From positions 1 to 40,541 of IMG/VR virus record IMGVR_UViG_3300038701_001570: a DNA stretch of 40,541 bases; one strand, 5' to 3'. The stretch's first letter is position 1. Each line of letters begins with the position of its first letter. The position numbers and the translations under genes are program-made. This document shows, piece by piece, positions 1 to 7,212 of this stretch. The DNA is from a virus. The notes below the pieces were generated by a model. It saw only the letters and a program-made list of their open reading frames with translations. It was not told the DNA's origin and searched no databases.

Positions 1-94
1 AATGAACAATCTTAATTCCTTTAGTTGCTTTTCTTGACCATGGTTCAAATCGAAGTGACTCAATTCCTGGAACGGGGGATAGCATCTTTCCCAT
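1..94 (-). CDS. partial hypothetical protein, runs off left edge
   Basis: An open frame starts at the ATG at 94 and continues without a stop to position 1 (31 codons, beginning MGKMLSPVPGIES). It lies 10 bases downstream of the DNA polymerase stop, in the same direction, so it would be the next gene of the operon. The ribosome binding site is weak. The visible part carries no family motif. It could be a chance open frame, but the tight spacing and absence of any other candidate favour a real gene. Confidence 0.45.
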   Translation of the reverse strand, partial: MGKMLSPVPGIESLRFEPWSRKATKGIKIVH

Positions 95-104
95 ATCGTT
101 ATCC

Positions 105-2090
105 TTATGCAGCGGTAGACCATTTGTCGTCGGTAAGTTTCATATCAACTTCTGTTACAACTCCAACTTCCAAAGCTGAGTCGTTCATCAATTTTTGAAG
201 GGTGTTCAATTGAGAGCGTGCCTTCAAGTGTGTTGCTTCTACCAAGGTCATAGGCATCTTGGATTGAAAAATGATTTCATCATGAATTGTCATTACTGGA
301 TAGAATAAAATTGATGGTTGTTCACAGTATTCATCTGTTTTGTAGATCGCTTCTTTAACCATTTCACCTTCGGTCCCTTGCACGACATAGTTACACGCTT
401 TATACGCTGTAGCCATTTGGACGTGAAGGGGGTATCCACCCATTGTCTGACAGTAACGATGTTGCTTCGCTTCTTGCTCTTTGGCTCGAATGAAGTCTTC
501 GACCAATGGAAATTGCTCACGGAACTCATCGTAAATTCCTGGCATTCCGGTCATTAATTCAATTTTGTTTTTACCAGCACCAAAGATGATTCCAAAGTTA
601 ACACCCTTTGCTGCGGTACGTTGTTTTTTGGTGGGTTCCTTGTTTGGTGCTATTTGGAAAATACGTCGAGCAACCGTATCGTGAATATCGAATCCTTGCT
701 CAAACGAACGGATCAATTGTTGGTCACCACAAGCATACGCAAAGATGCGAAGTTGTAATTGACTGTAATCAATACACGCCCAGATATGTCCAGGGGGAGG
801 ACCAAACATATGACGTAGTGAAAAAGAAATACCAAGGTGCTCGTATCCCTTGGCTTCTTGCACACTAATGTTTTGAGTGTTTGGATTCGATGCAGAATAC
901 CTAACTGTTTTCGTTCCAGTAGGATTCAACGAAGGGTATAGCTTGTTGTCTACCTGATAAATTTTATAGTTTTTCAGATAGCGTTCAGTAGCATTGATTT
1001 TCCGTAAAGACAAAACATCTTTAATTACTCCAAAAGCCAAGTCGTTTGATTTGTACTTTGGATGCTCTTGCAACAACTCTAATGTTGCTTTGTCTGTTGA
1101 AGGGTTTCCCGATTTAGTCATCTTGGGGCAAGGTAACTTCAACTCTTTGTATAGAAGTTCTACCAAGTGAGGACCAGAGTTAGGATTGAATCCGACAACC
1201 TTTGGTTTAGACTTCTGGGGAGGTGGCGTGAAATCCGTTTTCTCTACCTTGCTAAGTAAAGAGACGGTTACGTTTTCACGTACTCTCTTTAACTCTTTAA
1301 GAGTGCTCGGAACTTGGTCTCCCTTCAATTGGAAACCTCTGTCTGTCATTCGATACGTTGGCATCAAACAACGAAGGTTCTTCTCATACGCCTTCATTTG
1401 ATTCGTAGTGAACGTACTCTTGAAGTAGTAGTACAAACGAATGGTTCGTTCTGCATCACCAAGAGCGTATCTCTCACAAATGTTAGCGTAGTCTTTTGGA
1501 ACAATACTCGGATGATGAAAAGCAAGATGGCTAGGCAACCACATGTCTGATTTATGCTTGTTCTTATCCAGAGCAGTTAAGTGAGGATGAGTAGGTTCTG
1601 CTGTAGCCCAGCCCAGTCGATTAGCTAGTGTCCTACTTTTCTTTACTGCGTTATCTAGTTCTTTCTCATCGTCTTCTGGGTAGTTTAAGTAATAAAAAGA
1701 ACAAGGTTTCAGAGCATTGGATAAGAGCGAGTTTTCTACATGACACATGAGCATAGTATCATGAATTGTTTTTGTTTTATACAAATCGCTCCATGCTAAT
1801 CGATCTTTTGGGAGATGTTTTGAACTTTGATCTTTGTCGAGTAGAAGAAACGACATACCCAACAGATCAAAGAGTCCATTATGAAACACCCATGTATCAC
1901 AAGAGTTAATAACATTAAAACAATCTTCCAGAATATCTTTGTCATACCAGACTTCGCGAGTAAAAGGATCAACTTCAAACTCCCACGCCCATTGTCGTCC
2001 TATGTCATCTGCTGCTGAAAGCATGAATGCACGACAACCATGGCGAATTTGCAGCCCTGTAGATTCAATGTCAATCGCCAACGATTCCAT
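105..2090 (-). CDS. family A DNA polymerase with 3'-5' proofreading exonuclease
   Basis: Replicative DNA polymerase of the Pol I/T7 type, 661 aa. The N-terminal half carries the exonuclease motifs: D7-I-E9 (Exo I), N71-x3-D75 (Exo II) and Y208-x3-D212 (Exo III). The polymerase half shows motif A (DYSQLQLRIFA, catalytic D441), motif B (R491-x3-K495-x3-F499-G) and motif C (H603-D604-E605). There is no 5'-nuclease domain, as in T7-type enzymes. The residue matching E. coli F762 is Phe (F499). The motif A glutamate of Pol I (E710, the ribonucleotide steric gate) is Gln here (Q446), which is unusual. The gene closes the DNA-metabolism operon. AAAGGAA precedes the ATG at 2090, 11 bases after the previous stop. 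Confidence 0.95.
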   Translation of the reverse strand: MESLAIDIESTGLQIRHGCRAFMLSAADDIGRQWAWEFEVDPFTREVWYDKDILEDCFNVINSCDTWVFHNGLFDLLGMSFLLLDKDQSSKHLPKDRLAWSDLYKTKTIHDTMLMCHVENSLLSNALKPCSFYYLNYPEDDEKELDNAVKKSRTLANRLGWATAEPTHPHLTALDKNKHKSDMWLPSHLAFHHPSIVPKDYANICERYALGDAERTIRLYYYFKSTFTTNQMKAYEKNLRCLMPTYRMTDRGFQLKGDQVPSTLKELKRVRENVTVSLLSKVEKTDFTPPPQKSKPKVVGFNPNSGPHLVELLYKELKLPCPKMTKSGNPSTDKATLELLQEHPKYKSNDLAFGVIKDVLSLRKINATERYLKNYKIYQVDNKLYPSLNPTGTKTVRYSASNPNTQNISVQEAKGYEHLGISFSLRHMFGPPPGHIWACIDYSQLQLRIFAYACGDQQLIRSFEQGFDIHDTVARRIFQIAPNKEPTKKQRTAAKGVNFGIIFGAGKNKIELMTGMPGIYDEFREQFPLVEDFIRAKEQEAKQHRYCQTMGGYPLHVQMATAYKACNYVVQGTEGEMVKEAIYKTDEYCEQPSILFYPVMTIHDEIIFQSKMPMTLVEATHLKARSQLNTLQKLMNDSALEVGVVTEVDMKLTDDKWSTAA

Positions 2091-2101
2091 TCAAGATTCC
2101 T

Positions 2102-2317
2102 TTAACTATTCCTGGGAGGCGTGTTTCCATGAGGTCTTTGTTGTTGTGAGAACTTCTTTTCTAGTTCGTGTCTTTCCGATGCAACTAAATAAGCATTAGC
2201 TACTCGGTAACACTCGTCCATGTACTCTTGATCTTCGTATTCATTGGGTATGTCCGTTTGAGCAATTCTAGCAAGAAGAATCTTTAAAGCTATCTCGTCA
2301 ACAATTCGTGGTCCCAT
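2102..2317 (-). CDS. small hypothetical protein, 71 aa
   Basis: A short, charged, probably helical protein (MGPRIVDEIALKILLARIAQ at its start) with a Pro/Arg-rich C-terminus. No family recognised. It lies between the 60-nt tRNA-like element and the DNA polymerase gene, 11 bases from the latter. Its last codons (ACG CCT CCC AGG) carry one copy of the dispersed CTGGGAGG motif, read as Pro-Pro-Arg. Coding is supported by position, direction and lack of a better frame. Confidence 0.6.
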   Translation of the reverse strand: MGPRIVDEIALKILLARIAQTDIPNEYEDQEYMDECYRVANAYLVASERHELEKKFSQQQRPHGNTPPRNS

Positions 2318-2352
2318 CGTCTATTCCAAGTAAAAGAAAAGAGAAACAACAT

Positions 2353-2412
2353 TGGACGAGGATGGGATTCGAACCCATCTACCCCTAACCTTGGCATTCA
2401 GTTAGCTCGTCC
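2353..2412 (-). other. 60-nt tRNA-like element with complete acceptor and T-arm, no D-arm
   Basis: On the minus strand a perfect 7-bp acceptor-like stem (2406-2412 with 2354-2360) closes around a 6-bp T-arm-like stem (2361-2366 with 2374-2379) with the canonical T-loop TTCGAAT. Position 2353 gives an A where the discriminator would be. No CCA is encoded. The 26 nt between 5' acceptor strand and T-arm form one hairpin (2400-2405 with 2385-2390, 9-nt loop) and leave no room for a D-arm. No plausible anticodon loop with U33 can be placed. It sits between the exported-protein gene and the 71-aa gene. It could be a degenerate tRNA, a mini-tRNA, or an RNase P/Z processing site. Confidence 0.65.
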
Positions 2413-2426
2413 ACACCAGCATGATG

Positions 2427-2771
2427 TTAGCGATTGCGTGGCAACAGCTTGATGCGACTCTGATTCCAGCTCCTCAGAGGCGACAGGAGACGACTTCGGA
2501 GGTTGTTTGACACAGAACCAGTCGAACCTCCTGAAGTGCTCACAGTGGAGCCTGTGGAGCCTCCAGAGACAGTGACAGTGGAACCACCACTAACACCTCC
2601 AGTTGAGCCATTTGACTCCGCACTGTAGTAGACCGACGAAGCTGGAGTGTAGTATCCGTCCGAAGTATTCGGAACGTAGACAACACCGTCAGCAGTAGCG
2701 ACGGATGACAGACAGAATGCAGTGATGCAGAGAAGCACCGCAGCCATCAAAAACAATAGTTTACCCTTCAT
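2427..2771 (-). CDS. exported Gly/Ser/Thr-rich small protein
   Basis: 114 aa. Residues 1-27 form a clear Sec signal peptide (Lys at 2 and 4, hydrophobic core, likely cleavage after SVATA). The mature part has Tyr/Pro-rich sequence, then a low-complexity GSTG/SGGST repeat tract at about residues 54-88, and a basic C-terminus (SRIKLLPRNR). The start is well supported by AAAGGAAAGAAC just before the ATG. The gene stands between two tRNA-like elements inside a DNA-replication operon, which is odd for an exported protein. It resembles small host secreted proteins in style, but no family is recognised. Confidence 0.75.
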   Translation of the reverse strand: MKGKLLFLMAAVLLCITAFCLSSVATADGVVYVPNTSDGYYTPASSVYYSAESNGSTGGVSGGSTVTVSGGSTGSTVSTSGGSTGSVSNNLRSRLLSPLRSWNQSRIKLLPRNR

Positions 2772-2800
2772 GTTCTTTCCTTTCGAAAAAAGTATTTAAA

Positions 2801-2824
2801 GTTTATCTGGACGATCCAGTAAAC
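2801..2824. repeat. inverted repeat just 3' of the 147-nt tRNA-like element
   Basis: GTTTA(T)CTGGA-CGA-TCCAGTAAAC forms a hairpin with a 3-nt loop and one bulge. It begins 2 nt after the 3' end of the tRNA-like element on the minus strand and precedes the exported-protein gene. No T-run follows directly. Together with the hairpin at 2980-3007 it brackets the tRNA-like element with stem-loops. Confidence 0.5.
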
Positions 2825-2825
2825 A

Positions 2826-2972
2826 TAAGCAAGGCAGGGATTCGCACCCTGCATGAGTCTATTCGTTGACCTACTTTGTCTCGTAGGGACATTCAGAACT
2901 AACGTTAGTTCTTCGACAACCTGGGTTAGACTCTATCCACTATTCAGCGTCTACCTATTCCGCCACTTGCTT
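2826..2972 (-). other. 147-nt tRNA(Leu)-like element with expanded interior
   Basis: The 5' end, after the acceptor strand AAGCAAG, reads TGGCGGAATAGGTAGACGC, matching the bacterial tRNA-Leu D-arm. The 3' end has a 6-bp T-arm (2834-2839 with 2847-2852, loop TGCGAAT) and the matching acceptor strand (2827-2833 pairing 2966-2972). Between D-arm and T-arm lie about 94 nt instead of about 31. They contain nested helices: 2855-2861/2927-2933 (7 bp, perfect), GTTG/CAAC (2865-2868/2917-2920), CCTAC/GTAGG (2870-2874/2883-2887) and an 18-bp perfect palindrome (2895-2912). No anticodon loop can be assigned with confidence. It is too short for a group I intron or a normal tmRNA. Confidence 0.65.
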
Positions 2973-2979
2973 ACAGTGA

Positions 2980-3007
2980 TCTATCTCGCCTAGCCTAACG
3001 AGATAGA
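2980..3007 (-). other. hairpin between DUF669-like gene and tRNA-like element
   Basis: TCTATCTCG (2980-2988) pairs perfectly with CGAGATAGA (2999-3007), a 9-bp stem with a 10-nt loop. It lies between the stop of the acidic-tailed gene at 3015 and the 5' end of the tRNA-like element at 2972. No T-run follows on the minus strand, so an RNA-processing or stability role is more likely than termination. Confidence 0.5.
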
Positions 3008-3014
3008 CCTATCA

Positions 3015-3992
3015 TCATTCGAAGCTAACAGTTGTTGCTTCTACGTTGTAAATCGTACCGTCGTCACCTTCCATGGTGAGGGTATGAGTTTCACGGTCAT
3101 AAGCATTGCAAGTGGCCGTCATATCATCGCCACCTTCATCAACGAAGGAACCAGGATAGCCTACGCATGACTCGTAGTATTCTGCGTCTTCATCCGAGAC
3201 TTCAACGACTTCGTCGTAATCTTCTGGAACTTCCGTTTCTTCCACTTCTTCTTCAGCTTCTTCTTCAGCTTCTTCTTCTTCAGCTTCGCCGGTTTGAGCG
3301 TTGTACGCTTCAACACCTTCTGCCCAAGTCGGATAATCATTAACATCCAATCCAGCATCAGCCAGAAGTTGCGTCAATGTTTCTTGAGCGTCGGCATCTT
3401 CTTCATCGGCCAATGCTCCCAATGCTTCCAAATCGATGTCTTCTTCATCTCCGTCTTCCGGCTCACCAACAGAATTGTCATTGGTCATCGAGACGATTCG
3501 AATGTTGACACCATGCGTTTCGTCTTTCTTAGCGTAAGCTTGAAGACTCAACAAAACGGAAGGCTTTTCAGAAGTAACTTCGTCCGCAGCATCCATCATG
3601 GCATCATTGATTTTTGCTTGCGTCACTCCTTCCAAATCGTAACCAAGACGATCAAAGAAGATCATCGCGGACTTCAAATTCCGTTCCCGTTGGTCTTTAC
3701 CTTTTTCCCCAGTAGGGAAACCCAAGTATTCTTGGATTGGCAGACCAGCATTTTCGCCAGTCAATACAAAGTCAAACGAGAAGTAACCGGCTTTGTTTTT
3801 ATCGACCCCGTATCGAATCTTCGATACCTTTGCTGGGAAGGATGAGCGTTCTTCCGTTGACAGTTCAAGGATTTTGACCACTTCATCACCAGAAGTGAAT
3901 CCAGCTACCTTTTCTTTCGAAGCGGCAACAGCTTCTTTGGCGAAAGGCTTGACTGCTTTAAGGAATTCTGCTCGTGCGTTGTTAACTGCCAT
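3015..3992 (-). CDS. putative phage ssDNA-binding protein (DUF669-like) with acidic tail
   Basis: 325 aa. Residues about 1-175 are a compact domain including LPIQEYLGFPTGEKGKDQRE, with no enzymatic motif. Residues about 180-285 are a very acidic linker rich in Asp and Glu (runs such as EEEEAEEEAEEEVEETE), followed by a short C-terminal domain. DUF669-type proteins commonly sit beside a Sak4/RecA-like ATPase and a RecB/Cas4-like nuclease, as here, and acidic tails are typical of ssDNA-binding proteins. The assignment rests on context and style rather than a sharp motif. The ATG at 3992 is preceded by a GGTAAACATTAAG-type leader with a weak ribosome binding site. Confidence 0.55.
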   Translation of the reverse strand: MAVNNARAEFLKAVKPFAKEAVAASKEKVAGFTSGDEVVKILELSTEERSSFPAKVSKIRYGVDKNKAGYFSFDFVLTGENAGLPIQEYLGFPTGEKGKDQRERNLKSAMIFFDRLGYDLEGVTQAKINDAMMDAADEVTSEKPSVLLSLQAYAKKDETHGVNIRIVSMTNDNSVGEPEDGDEEDIDLEALGALADEEDADAQETLTQLLADAGLDVNDYPTWAEGVEAYNAQTGEAEEEEAEEEAEEEVEETEVPEDYDEVVEVSDEDAEYYESCVGYPGSFVDEGGDDMTATCNAYDRETHTLTMEGDDGTIYNVEATTVSFE

Positions 3993-4057
3993 CTTAATGT
4001 TTACCTAAAGGGTAACAGAGAAATTGAAAAACAAAAGAATCTTTTTTTACTCGCCTA

Positions 4058-5062
4058 TCAGCGAGCTTTGCGTTTTACAGTTTTCTTAACTGCTTTCTTT
4101 ACAGTTCGTTTAACTGGTTTCTTTGCGGTGGGGTTCATGCCGCGTTCAATGTCGAATGCACCATTCAAAGTTGAGTAGAACTTTGATGCATCATTTGGAA
4201 TTTGAAGTTTTTCCATTTGCGTACCATCTTCATTTCTGAATCCGATACCAGAAGCAACTTCCAATTCCCGAGACGGATCGTGCATATACAAGCAACGATT
4301 ACCGTCATCCCATCCATAGTAAAACCAGAAGTCACAAACTTGCTTCATGATCTTGCCACATGCTGGAGGGCATGAAGGACCAATCATTGTAAGGGCTTGA
4401 GTGCCTTCCATCAGTTCCATCTCACGTTCTTTGGCGTGAGATAAAAACAATACTCCGATTTTGTTTTGACGAAGATACTGAATGTATTTCGTAAAAGTAA
4501 TTCGAAGTTCGTCCCACAAGTTGACGTTGGGGACTTTAGCGAAACATGACTTCACACCATAGCGAGCACAGATATGCTCTTGGCAGGCAGAGTATGCCAC
4601 GTCTACAGAATCAAAAGTGATACCATCAGTATCACCACGTTCAACTGCTTCATATCCCAAGTAAACCATTTGACTCCATGGATCATGTTCGATCATTGAG
4701 TCAGGATCGTTGTAGTCAACTAGCTCTTGTAGTTCTTCCGATTCTTTAAACACAAAATCCTGTTTACGAATTTTAATGTTTTCTCGGAAAGGCTCTAAGC
4801 AGAAGTTAACATAGTTTGGAAAGGATGATGATGCAGAAGTTTTACCAATACCCTTTTGACCATAGATCAAAATGCAGTATTCCAACAACCGTTTAGGAGG
4901 TTGCGAAATGTCTGCGACTCCTGGGAGGGTGAGGGAGAACGTTCCGCTCTTTTCTCCACGAGCACCAACTGATGATGCTTTCTTCTTAACAGCTTTTTTG
5001 ACTGCTTTCTTCACAGACTTCTTGACAGCCTTTTTGGCTCGAATGTCTTTTAGCTTTGCCAT
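4058..5062 (-). CDS. RecA-like/AAA P-loop ATPase (Sak4-like) with KKAVKK tails at both ends
   Basis: 334 aa from the ATG at 5062, chosen because AGGAAC lies 5 nt upstream; an in-frame ATG at 5095 would overlap the previous stop. Walker A is at residues 68-75 (GQKGIGKT) and Walker B at 149-152 (TFDS). A VLFLSHAKE segment follows, as in phage nucleotide-binding proteins (AAA_24/Sak4 group), which promote recombination or annealing with a partner ssDNA-binding protein. Unusually, both termini carry histone-H1-like lysine repeats (KKAVKK at residues 10-28 and again in the last 25 residues). The same repeat dominates the gene at 6213-6629. The neighbours (nuclease upstream, ssDNA-binding protein downstream) define a recombination module. 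Confidence 0.85.
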   Translation of the reverse strand: MAKLKDIRAKKAVKKSVKKAVKKAVKKKASSVGARGEKSGTFSLTLPGVADISQPPKRLLEYCILIYGQKGIGKTSASSSFPNYVNFCLEPFRENIKIRKQDFVFKESEELQELVDYNDPDSMIEHDPWSQMVYLGYEAVERGDTDGITFDSVDVAYSACQEHICARYGVKSCFAKVPNVNLWDELRITFTKYIQYLRQNKIGVLFLSHAKEREMELMEGTQALTMIGPSCPPACGKIMKQVCDFWFYYGWDDGNRCLYMHDPSRELEVASGIGFRNEDGTQMEKLQIPNDASKFYSTLNGAFDIERGMNPTAKKPVKRTVKKAVKKTVKRKAR

Positions 5063-5087
5063 GTTGTTCCTATTAACAAAAGAATGA

Positions 5088-6209
5088 TTAATCAACGAGT
5101 TCTTGAAATGGCACCTCTCCAGTTACAATTGAGTGCTTGTTGTGAAGAACCAGCAAGTCGTAATACTCGCCTTTACCGAAAGTGAGTGCGTCGAATACGC
5201 CGTGTGGCCTTTGCCAATGATGTGGATTTGGCTTGAAAACCTTTTTTCTTGTTATTGGATCGAGCACGGTTATTCTTTTTCCGTCTTTGGTTCGCTCGAC
5301 CCATGGTGAAAAAGGATCATGCTTCACCGACTCCCACCATTGAATAACCGAAGTTAACAATGGGTCAAAAGTATGACGACGCCAGTGATCCAATCGTTCT
5401 TGCGAAAGTGGGTACTCCGCACGAAAGTAAAAGTGACTTGGATTTTCTTCAATTAATGAAGCGATACGATCCAAGAACTCTTCTTCTGTTTCGTCACGTT
5501 GCTTTGCTTTCGACTTGGGGTTAGCCAATTTGTAAGCTGCCAACTCTTCTTCTGACATTGCTGTCTTCGAAGGCTTGAACTTAGGTTTTCGAATAACGTT
5601 GTAGACAATCCCAGAAACTCTTTTCTTGTATTTAATCTGAGCTGCAACAGCGTACATCATTGTTTGAAGGTTGTGAGGAATGGAAGCGATAATGTGATCG
5701 CGGTCAATCCTTTCCTTCGTCTTGTTTTCTTGAATCCAAATAGTTCCGTCAGGACGTTCGATGATTTCATCAAACCTACCACGAAGAAATAACTTGCGTT
5801 GTCCTAGTGGAGTGTAAGGAACTTTGAAAACGTCTTCTTGATGAATGTATCTGTAGTTGCATTCTTCGAAGTTCCAAAGGTACCAATCGAATACAACATC
5901 AGCTACTTTTACGTCTAGGTCGGAAAGAGTGGAGTACACTCGTTTCTTACGTTTGACTTTTGCAATGATTGCTTCTGCATCTAAGTCTGGATACTTAGCG
6001 TGCGTTTCCAATAACTCATGAAAGTACGAACCAAAATCCATATTGTTTTTGGAGTGTGGTTCTCTTGCACCTTCAACAGCGTAGAGACGGAAACGTTCTC
6101 TGCAACCAATAAACTTAGCGAGAAGAGTTTGAGAAATACCATCATCCAACGTCCACATAGGTGAAGGTGCAATGGCTTTTGGGCTTCTGTTAGTCGCTTT
6201 CTTTGCCAT
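5088..6209 (-). CDS. PD-(D/E)XK exonuclease, RecB/Cas4-like
   Basis: 373 aa. The nuclease signature is clear: motif I with GSYFHELLE (H64), the active-site pair GRFDEII (D147) and IQENKTK (E161, K163), and motif QTMMYAV (Q182, Y186), in the order and spacing of RecB-type exonucleases. Such phage enzymes resect DNA ends for recombination with a ssDNA-binding or annealing partner. No helicase domain and no clear Fe-S cysteine set are present. The gene precedes the ATPase and follows the KKAVKK protein by 3 bases, so the genes are likely co-translated. Confidence 0.85.
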   Translation of the reverse strand: MAKKATNRSPKAIAPSPMWTLDDGISQTLLAKFIGCRERFRLYAVEGAREPHSKNNMDFGSYFHELLETHAKYPDLDAEAIIAKVKRKKRVYSTLSDLDVKVADVVFDWYLWNFEECNYRYIHQEDVFKVPYTPLGQRKLFLRGRFDEIIERPDGTIWIQENKTKERIDRDHIIASIPHNLQTMMYAVAAQIKYKKRVSGIVYNVIRKPKFKPSKTAMSEEELAAYKLANPKSKAKQRDETEEEFLDRIASLIEENPSHFYFRAEYPLSQERLDHWRRHTFDPLLTSVIQWWESVKHDPFSPWVERTKDGKRITVLDPITRKKVFKPNPHHWQRPHGVFDALTFGKGEYYDLLVLHNKHSIVTGEVPFQELVD

Positions 6210-6212
6210 ACC

Positions 6213-6629
6213 TTAAACCAGTGAGAGATGATCTTCTTGGGCGTACAAACAATTCGATAATCGGTATCGCATCATGTTTTTCCCAGCAGAGTCATTGCCT
6301 ACATAGACGCCTTGAATAAACGCTTTGTACGGTTTTGCTTCTGGGGGAGAATGGAGGACGCGAGCACCGACTTTGAATTTGATTGGTACTTGCATTGAGT
6401 CGTCAAGAACTAGATAGACTTCATAGCGAAGCTTTCGCTCTGCTTTCTTTTTCTTGACGTTCTTTTTAACAGTTTTCTTAGCAGTACGTTTCACTGCTTT
6501 TTTAACTGTTTTCTTCACAGCTTTCTTTGCTGCTTTTTTAACTGTTTTCTTGACAGCTCTTTTTGTCGGACGTTTAACAGTCTTCTTGAATTTCTTCGAT
6601 TGCTTTTTCGCCTTTTTCTTAGTAGGCAT
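6213..6629 (-). CDS. KKAVKK-repeat histone-H1-like protein fused to a small C-terminal domain
   Basis: 138 aa. Residues 1-65 are almost pure Lys/Ala/Val/Thr repeats (KKAVKK, KKTVKK), a pattern shared with bacterial histone-H1-like proteins that bind DNA without sequence preference. Residues 66-138 form a separate small domain (RYEVYLVLDDSMQVPIKFKV at its start), possibly a beta-barrel. No family recognised for it. The ATPase at 4058-5062 has the same repeats at both ends. The likely job is DNA binding or compaction during recombination or replication. Confidence 0.75.
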   Translation of the reverse strand: MPTKKKAKKQSKKFKKTVKRPTKRAVKKTVKKAAKKAVKKTVKKAVKRTAKKTVKKNVKKKKAERKLRYEVYLVLDDSMQVPIKFKVGARVLHSPPEAKPYKAFIQGVYVGNDSAGKNMMRYRLSNCLYAQEDHLSLV

Positions 6630-6633
6630 AAAG

Positions 6634-7212
6634 TTACCTTAATTCTAAGATGTGGTTAGACACCTTAAGTAATGTTCTTTTGAATCGAGTTAACTCAATC
6701 AGTCCCGCCTCTTGCTTTTGTAAAAGTATTCCTGGGGAGGGAAGGGGGAAAACGATGTCTCCGCTCTGAGTAAGTTCCTCGGGTAGTTTTTGCACAGTCG
6801 CTTTAGCAATGGCTCCTAACGGACAAATAGCTTTTGGTTTAATTGTTTTAATTAGTCTAGCCAAATTGCTTCGGCAAGCAGTCAACTGCCCCTTCTTCGC
6901 AGGAAGATTCTTCGAGCTAGGATCAGGGGAAGTAGGACATAAAACACTTAAAGTAAAAGCGACACCAATTGAAGGGTCCATTACTTCGCGGACGTATTGT
7001 TCGGTTATTAGTCCATACCTTCCAGACACCGGACTTCGTGTCGCGATGTCTTCATCAGAAGGAATGTCACCGACAAACAAAACATCAAGAGAATCTTTAA
7101 CTTGATACTCTCGATAAATGCTTCTTCTGTTTCGGTGCTTAGTTAATGCAACTTTTCCCAGTGGGCATTGCAGACACATTTTGCACTTCTTCACATGCTG
7201 GCTCAGTTCCAT
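6634..7212 (-). CDS. family 4-type (Fe-S) uracil-DNA glycosylase-like protein
   Basis: 192 aa from the ATG at 7212; an upstream TTG at 7263 would extend it but lies deeper in the preceding gene. The N-terminus has C10-x2-C13-x2-C16, and further cysteines lie at 92 and 113, matching the 4Fe-4S ligand layout of family 4 UDGs. VLFVGDIPSDEDIATRSPVS corresponds to the GEAPGxxED uracil-binding motif. The late motif reads LPSPG where family 4 enzymes usually have His-Pro-Ser/Ala, so the usual histidine is missing. It may remove uracil from DNA or have another specificity. The gene overlaps the MazG-like gene by 74 bases, which suggests translational coupling. Confidence 0.75.
   Translation of the reverse strand: MELSQHVKKCKMCLQCPLGKVALTKHRNRRSIYREYQVKDSLDVLFVGDIPSDEDIATRSPVSGRYGLITEQYVREVMDPSIGVAFTLSVLCPTSPDPSSKNLPAKKGQLTACRSNLARLIKTIKPKAICPLGAIAKATVQKLPEELTQSGDIVFPLPSPGILLQKQEAGLIELTRFKRTLLKVSNHILELR

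Noticed and set aside
2826-2972. Group I intron or tmRNA in the tRNA-Leu-like element
   Set aside because: The extra sequence is only about 60 nt, far too short for a group I intron, and no tag-peptide reading frame or tmRNA pseudoknot pattern was seen.
3294-3845. Plus-strand open frame of 183 codons opposite the acidic-tailed protein
   Set aside because: It mirrors a low-complexity acidic region, shows no family or ribosome binding site, and conflicts with the strongly supported minus-strand gene.
4058-4078. CTCGC/GCGAG hairpin around the stop codon of the ATPase gene as terminator
   Set aside because: The transcript continues into an A-run rather than a T-run on the minus strand, so it does not fit an intrinsic terminator.
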